DNA from: Solimicrobium silvestre | GTDB taxonomy: Bacteria > Pseudomonadota > Gammaproteobacteria > Burkholderiales > Burkholderiaceae_D | Direction of reading: 5' to 3' | Assembly (NCBI RefSeq): GCF_002976435.1 | Contig: NZ_PUGF01000004.1 | Coordinates: forward strand, 62,001-126,000 | DNA: 64,000 bases | Part shown: in pieces, positions 60,181-64,000 of the stretch | Layout: each line of letters opens with the position of its first letter | How positions within the stretch are numbered: the stretch's first letter is position 1 | Notes under the pieces: model-generated | The model's input: the letters and a program-made list of their open reading frames with translations, nothing else | Told to the model about the DNA's origin: nothing | Databases searched by the model: none | Made by a program: the position numbers and the translations under genes

Positions 60181-60350
60181 AATCTGTACCAAGCAAGTGA
60201 AAAATTAGTGTCACAGATAATGAAATAATCTGTGGAAACCCGCTGGCAATAAACTAGCGGGTTTTTTTATTGTGCACGGCTTTTATTGAGTTGGTGGTTT
60301 TGAGCGAAATTTGATATTTTTTAATTTTAGAGTTAGTGTTTTTCACTTGG
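60181..60350 (+). repeat. Reiterated TTAGTGAAAT repeat with terminator, copy 3
   Basis: ACCAAGCAAGTGAAAAATTA, then GTGTCACAGATAATGAAATA, lead to a perfect hairpin AAACCCGCT/AGCGGGTTT with a T run (60236-60268). Then ATTTTTTAATTTTAGAGTTA, GTGTTTTTCACTTG follow, matching copy 2 with two differences over that last part. It lies 55 bp after the secreted-protein gene and likely ends its transcript. Confidence 0.75.
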
Positions 60351-60424
60351 AATCGACGGATTCAACCGGTCAGTCGCAGAAAAATATAAATCATATCCAA
60401 ACAATAAACACCTAAGGAGAACTC

Positions 60425-60802
60425 ATGTTTGACCACGTAAAATTCGGAGTCAGCGACTATGCAGCGAGCAAAACGTTCTTTCTCAAGGCACTCGAATCGC
60501 TCGGCGTAGCTGTTGCCGCGGAGGGAGTGCCAACGTACGGTGTCGAGCTTATTAACCCAAAGAGTAAGACTTCATTATGCCTGTGCCAAACCGAGGAAAA
60601 GCCGGCGCATCTTCACTTAGCATTCACGGCCGAAAATCGCCAGCAAGTCGATGCTTTCTATCGAGCGGCCCTAGAGGCGGGTGGCAAAGACAATGGTGCG
60701 CCTGGTCTGCGCCAGCACTACCATGCGAACTACTATGCAGCTTTTGTCATTGGTCCGGACGGGCACAATGTCGAAGTGGTTTGCCACGAACCAGAGGCTT
60801 AG
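60425..60802 (+). CDS. Glyoxalase/VOC family protein
   Basis: The 125-aa protein has AAGGAG 7 bp upstream. It is a vicinal-oxygen-chelate protein of glyoxalase-like type: MFDHVKFGVSDYAASKTFFL, HLHLAFTAENRQQVDAFYRA, the YHANYYAAFVIGPDGHNVEV block with metal-type His and Glu residues, and a final CHEPEA. The substrate is unknown. It is not a close copy of the VOC fragment at 54120. Confidence 0.9.
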   Translation: MFDHVKFGVSDYAASKTFFLKALESLGVAVAAEGVPTYGVELINPKSKTSLCLCQTEEKPAHLHLAFTAENRQQVDAFYRAALEAGGKDNGAPGLRQHYHANYYAAFVIGPDGHNVEVVCHEPEA

Positions 60803-61136
60803 CAGATCCATCGAGGGGCTGCTCTCCAGCGGACTTCACCCAGTTGCGTCCACCCCTCATATCAAATGCTGAACGTCCACTATGTGAAAAAACTCACGTT
60901 CGTAAAAGGCACAGTAAGACCAATCCCCGCCCAAAAACATCAACGGCTGCCGCTCGACTTAAGCGACCATTCACGTACGCGCTTTGCATACGGTTGCCCA
61001 CATCACATCGATCACAAATTACAACAATTTGACGGCCTTATGCAGTTCAAATTCTGATTTTTATGGTTCGCGCCGTACAATGCTTGGTACTCGCAACGTT
61101 CACAACTTCTCATTTGCAATCGGAAAGAGCGCCACC
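60803..61136. other. Region with an imperfect hairpin, no supported gene
   Basis: GAGGGG and CCCCTC (60813-60858) form the base of an imperfect stem whose inner part also pairs (GGAC/GTCC), just after the VOC stop. It may be a terminator. The rest is the leader of the TPR-sulfotransferase gene. Confidence 0.45.
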
Positions 61137-63404
61137 ATGCACTCGCGTCAGAACAGCCCAAATCAACATCAAACAGAAGAGCCTTCCCAAGCCGAAATAG
61201 CCAATCTGCTGGCACTGTTTACGCAGCAGCACTACGCTGAAGCCAAAGCCTGCGCGGATAAATTAACGCACCAATTTCCGCAACACGGTTTCACATGGAA
61301 AGCACTGGGCGCAATACATAAAAAGTTAGGCAACCCTGAAGAGGCGATTACCGCGCTGACCAAGGCGACTTTATTCTTGCCGACTGACGCCGACGTGCAT
61401 TACAACCTTGGGAACAGCTTTTTGGAACAAAGCAAATTATCCCAAGCCGAATCGAGCTACCGGCAGGCATTGGTGATTCAGCCTGGCTATATGGCAGCCC
61501 ATTACAATCTGGGCAAGGTATATCAAGCTTCAGAAAACTTCGACGCTGCCCAAGCCAGCTACAGGATTGCTCTCTCCTTACAACCAGACTTTGTGGAAGC
61601 GCTCAGCAGTTTAGGTGTAGTCCTGCACTCCCTTGGTAAAATAGAAGAGGGAGAAATCTACTTACGACGTGCCGCTGAAATCAATCCGAACGATCCGCAA
61701 AACCACACCAATCTAGCCAATCTGCTTCAGGAACTGGGCAATACAGAACAGGCAGAGTCTTTATATCGCCAGGCGCTCAAGATTAACCCGTATTCGTGGC
61801 AGCCCATCTACAATCTAGCCAATCTTCTAATCAATCAAAAGCACTTATCCGAAGCCGAAACCATGTATGTGCAGGTGGTGCAGTTGCGGCCTGAATTTGC
61901 GGAAGCGTGGTTTAATCTGGGCAATTGCCTGTTTGCGCAAAATCGCCACCCAGAGGCGGAAATAAGTTATCGCGAAGCGCTGCGTATCAATCCAGATTAT
62001 GCCGAAGCGCACAACCATCTTGGAATCGCCCTCAGAGAACAGGAGCGATTAACCGAAGCCGAACAAAGCTACCGCAACGCCTTGCGGCTAAAGCCGGACT
62101 ATGTGGACGTGCATTACAATTTGGGCAATGCTCTGAGCGAGCTCGACCGCATTCCCGAAGCCGAAGTTTGCTATCACCGGGCTTTGGAATTCAACCCTGA
62201 CTACGCGGAAGCGCATAATAATTTGGGTATAGCATTAAAAACGGCGGGCCGCCTCGAAGAGGCCAAACTATCGTTGGAAAAGGCGATGTCCATCAACCCG
62301 GAGTTTCTCGAACCGTACGTCGGCATTGCCTCCTTAAAGACCTATCGCGAAAACGACCCGCAAATCGCCCTGCTCGAAAAACAATTGGCCACCGTGCATG
62401 AATTGAAACCAGAAGCGCAGATACGGTTCTGGTTTGCGATCGGCAAAATGTACGAAGACTTGGGGCGCTTCGATGCATCTTTTTCTGCGTACGAGAAGGG
62501 AAACCGATTGAAATTTTCCTCAGTGACGTGGGATGAGGAGAAAGAAATTGCTTTCATCGATCGAATCAAGAAATTATTTACCAAAGTGTTTTTCGATCGT
62601 TCCGACGCCTTAGCAGACATGACAAATCGTCAGCCCACATCAAATATTGCGTCAGAAAGAACGCCGATATTTATACTCGGCATGCCGCGTTCCGGAACCT
62701 CACTTTTGGAGCAAATACTTTCGACGCATCCTAGTGTCTTTGGCGCCGGTGAGTTGGTGATCATGAAGGAAGTGATTGTGAACGCCGCGCTCAGCGAAGA
62801 TTATCTGCATTATCCCGATGCCATTGCGAATTTCTCTCTGGAGCAATGGCATCAACTTGGACAAAGCTATCTGGACAAGGTATGGGAATTGGCTCCGCAC
62901 TCCTCGCATATCACGGACAAAATGCCAGCCAATTTTTTGCACATAGGAATGATCCACCTGATGTTCCCAAACGCGAAAATTATTCATGCCATGCGTGATC
63001 CGATGGACTCGTGTTTCTCCTGCTATTCACGCATATTTAGCAAAAACAATCTCGCCTTTTCCTATGATCTCAATTCCCTGGGTCATTACTACAACCGCTA
63101 TATCACTTTGATGGAACACTGGCATACCGTGCTCCCTGCGGGTACGATTTTGGATTGTCGCTACGAAGATCTGGTTGAGAATACCGAAGCCCAGGCAAAG
63201 CGGATTCTGCACTACATAGGATTACCATGGGATGAGCGGTGTCTTGATTTTCATAAAAACAAACGCCGCGTGAAAACTGCCAGCCAGGCGCAGGTACAGA
63301 AGCCGATCTACAAAAGCTCTGTGGCGCGTTGGAAGCATTATAAGAAGTATCTTGGTCCATTGGAGGAGCTGATAAATCGACGCAACCGTGAGCTTAACGC
63401 TTGA
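61137..63404 (+). CDS. TPR-repeat sulfotransferase
   Basis: The start at 61137 (MHSRQNSPNQ) fits the family better than a long upstream reading. The 755-aa protein has about ten TPR units (about residues 20-400), each with the AxxxLGNxLxxxxxxxEAxxxYxxAL pattern, then a sulfotransferase domain. The PAPS-binding P-loop PIFILGMPRSGTSLLEQ is near residue 515 and the 3'-phosphate motif with MRDPMDSCFSCYS near 620. It transfers sulfate from PAPS to an unknown substrate, perhaps a sugar or protein bound through the TPRs. A terminator follows. Confidence 0.92.
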   Translation: MHSRQNSPNQHQTEEPSQAEIANLLALFTQQHYAEAKACADKLTHQFPQHGFTWKALGAIHKKLGNPEEAITALTKATLFLPTDADVHYNLGNSFLEQSKLSQAESSYRQALVIQPGYMAAHYNLGKVYQASENFDAAQASYRIALSLQPDFVEALSSLGVVLHSLGKIEEGEIYLRRAAEINPNDPQNHTNLANLLQELGNTEQAESLYRQALKINPYSWQPIYNLANLLINQKHLSEAETMYVQVVQLRPEFAEAWFNLGNCLFAQNRHPEAEISYREALRINPDYAEAHNHLGIALREQERLTEAEQSYRNALRLKPDYVDVHYNLGNALSELDRIPEAEVCYHRALEFNPDYAEAHNNLGIALKTAGRLEEAKLSLEKAMSINPEFLEPYVGIASLKTYRENDPQIALLEKQLATVHELKPEAQIRFWFAIGKMYEDLGRFDASFSAYEKGNRLKFSSVTWDEEKEIAFIDRIKKLFTKVFFDRSDALADMTNRQPTSNIASERTPIFILGMPRSGTSLLEQILSTHPSVFGAGELVIMKEVIVNAALSEDYLHYPDAIANFSLEQWHQLGQSYLDKVWELAPHSSHITDKMPANFLHIGMIHLMFPNAKIIHAMRDPMDSCFSCYSRIFSKNNLAFSYDLNSLGHYYNRYITLMEHWHTVLPAGTILDCRYEDLVENTEAQAKRILHYIGLPWDERCLDFHKNKRRVKTASQAQVQKPIYKSSVARWKHYKKYLGPLEELINRRNRELNA

Positions 63405-63406
63405 AT

Positions 63407-63431
63407 AAATAGGCCACTAAGTGGCCTATTT
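63407..63431 (+). terminator. Terminator after the TPR-sulfotransferase gene
   Basis: AAATAGGCCAC and GTGGCCTATTT form a perfect 11-bp stem with a TAA loop, two bases after the stop codon of the sulfotransferase. The T-rich tail is short. Confidence 0.8.
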
Positions 63432-63474
63432 CGTTCAGCTAAGCTGTAAAAAGTTGCATAACCATTTCGCCATT

Positions 63475-63570
63475 AACGTCATTCCCGCGCAGACGGGAAT
63501 CCAGGAGCTCGTAAATTGAACGCTAAAGGTACTGCGTACACTGGATCCCCGCCTGCGCGAGGATGACGTT
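63475..63570. repeat. BIME-like inverted repeat (CGTCATTCCCGCG type)
   Basis: AACGTCATTCCCGCGCAGAC, then GGGAATCCAG, and the reversed CTGGATCCCCGCCTGCGCGA, GGATGACGTT, match at 26 of 30 positions, all differences being transitions. They flank a 36-bp spacer. This ATTCCCGCG-type repeat is common in betaproteobacteria. It lies in the 316-bp gap between two convergent genes and otherwise that gap holds nothing I recognise. Confidence 0.6.
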
Positions 63571-63717
63571 ATTGCTGTTATTGGCTTAACTAAACGGCAT
63601 TGCACTGAGTGGCCTATTTATTTCCATGCAGCGTGAGTGTAGCCAGCGCAGAGTCAGCACTGGAAATATTCAATAGAACAAAGGCCTGAAGAAATAATTT
63701 GTAGATTTAAATAAGTG

Positions 63718-63999
63718 CTACTTACGCAGCTGCTTAAAAGCATCAAATTCCCATTCCTTCATTGCCACTAACAAGCCAGTGCCGCGTTTCTTACTTAATG
63801 GGGCATCAATACACTCTTCATGCAAACTTGCCAGCTTGTTTTTTAAGCGACGTAATTCAATTTGAAATTGGTTAATTGCCGGTTCGGTCAACATGGCGTG
63901 CGCAAACTCTAAGGTCTCATTATGCTGATCATAATTACCGGATAAAAAATCATTGATACCTTGTTTAAAAAAGAATTGGCGAATTGGGCCTTTTTGCAA
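63718..63999 (-). CDS. C-terminal end of an unrecognised protein (runs off the window)
   Basis: The minus strand is open from the window edge to a stop at 63718, giving about 93 residues. It is helical and basic (INQFQIELRRLKNKLASLHE), ending VAMKEWEFDAFKQLRK. The true start lies beyond the window. I do not recognise the family; the ending faintly resembles DUF4423-type regulators. Confidence 0.65.
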   Translation of the reverse strand: MQKGPIRQFFFKQGINDFLSGNYDQHNETLEFAHAMLTEPAINQFQIELRRLKNKLASLHEECIDAPLSKKRGTGLLVAMKEWEFDAFKQLRK

Positions 64000-64000
64000 C

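Noticed and set aside
60813-60858. Possible integron attC site after the VOC gene
   Set aside because: The stem is imperfect and lacks the RYYYAAC and GTTRRRY ends. The nearby small genes lie on both strands, unlike a cassette array.
60984-61136. N-terminal extension of the TPR-sulfotransferase by 51 residues
   Set aside because: No ribosome site supports the far start, and the extension is low in similarity to anything. The ATG at 61137 is preferred.
61300-62300. CRISPR-like spaced repeats
   Set aside because: The periodicity of about 102 bp is the coding sequence of the TPR units, in frame and variable. No CRISPR array was seen anywhere in the window.

Overview
The window looks like a chromosomal, origin-proximal segment of a betaproteobacterium of the order Burkholderiales, probably Oxalobacteraceae-like. 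The evidence is gene order: degQ/tatCBA next to hisEIFAHBCDG-murA-bolA-mla, gltBD, a PhaM-type PHA-granule protein, and mnmE-yidC-yidD-rnpA-rpmH facing dnaA-dnaN-gyrB. I cannot name a genus.

Positions 1-24700 are conserved core. A partial Nif3-like gene, a DegS/DegQ protease and a DUF2461 gene precede one very long minus-strand series. Read in its transcription direction, that series holds gltBD, mlaFEDACB (phospholipid transport), a two-gene ABC-2 exporter, bolA/ibaG, murA, the complete histidine pathway hisGDCBHAFIE, a HIT hydrolase and tatABC. Many joints are 4-8 bp overlaps or short gaps, which suggests long transcription units.

Positions 24700-31000 are mixed: a REP-associated tyrosine transposase (RAYT), phaM, two DUF3108 envelope proteins, queC, a CsoR/FrmR-type repressor, a small lipoprotein and a YefM-YoeB toxin-antitoxin pair with a likely operator. 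Positions 31000-41235 are the replication-origin region. The 792-bp rpmH-dnaA gap has one perfect DnaA box and a long AT-rich stretch and is the candidate oriC.

From 41236 to the end the character changes to accessory DNA with shorter genes, mixed strands, lower GC in places, pseudogenes and repeats. It opens with a 1023-aa protein that joins an intact calcineurin-like metallophosphoesterase domain to a STAND-type NTPase, the best candidate here for an undescribed (anti-phage) system. After it come a 113-bp element with 29-bp terminal inverted repeats, an XRE regulator, decayed mobile-element genes, a broken HigB/HigA-IrrE locus, a RelE toxin with a hybrid Phd/XRE antitoxin, and a 42-bp copy of a piece of gyrB. 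Further on are a methyltransferase/HxlR locus, a divergent GlxA-regulator/DJ-1 pair with a 21-bp inverted repeat, DNA-alkylation repair, DUF1398, MarR, SnoaL-like, ThpR-like, VOC and secreted proteins, and a TPR-sulfotransferase. A previously unnamed repeat, with reiterated TTAGTGAAAT motifs ending in a terminator hairpin, occurs three times (41234, 55644, 60181). Two of the copies bracket a 4.5-kb block.

All calls are from reading the sequence. No database search was run, so family names rest on recognised motifs and remembered gene order.
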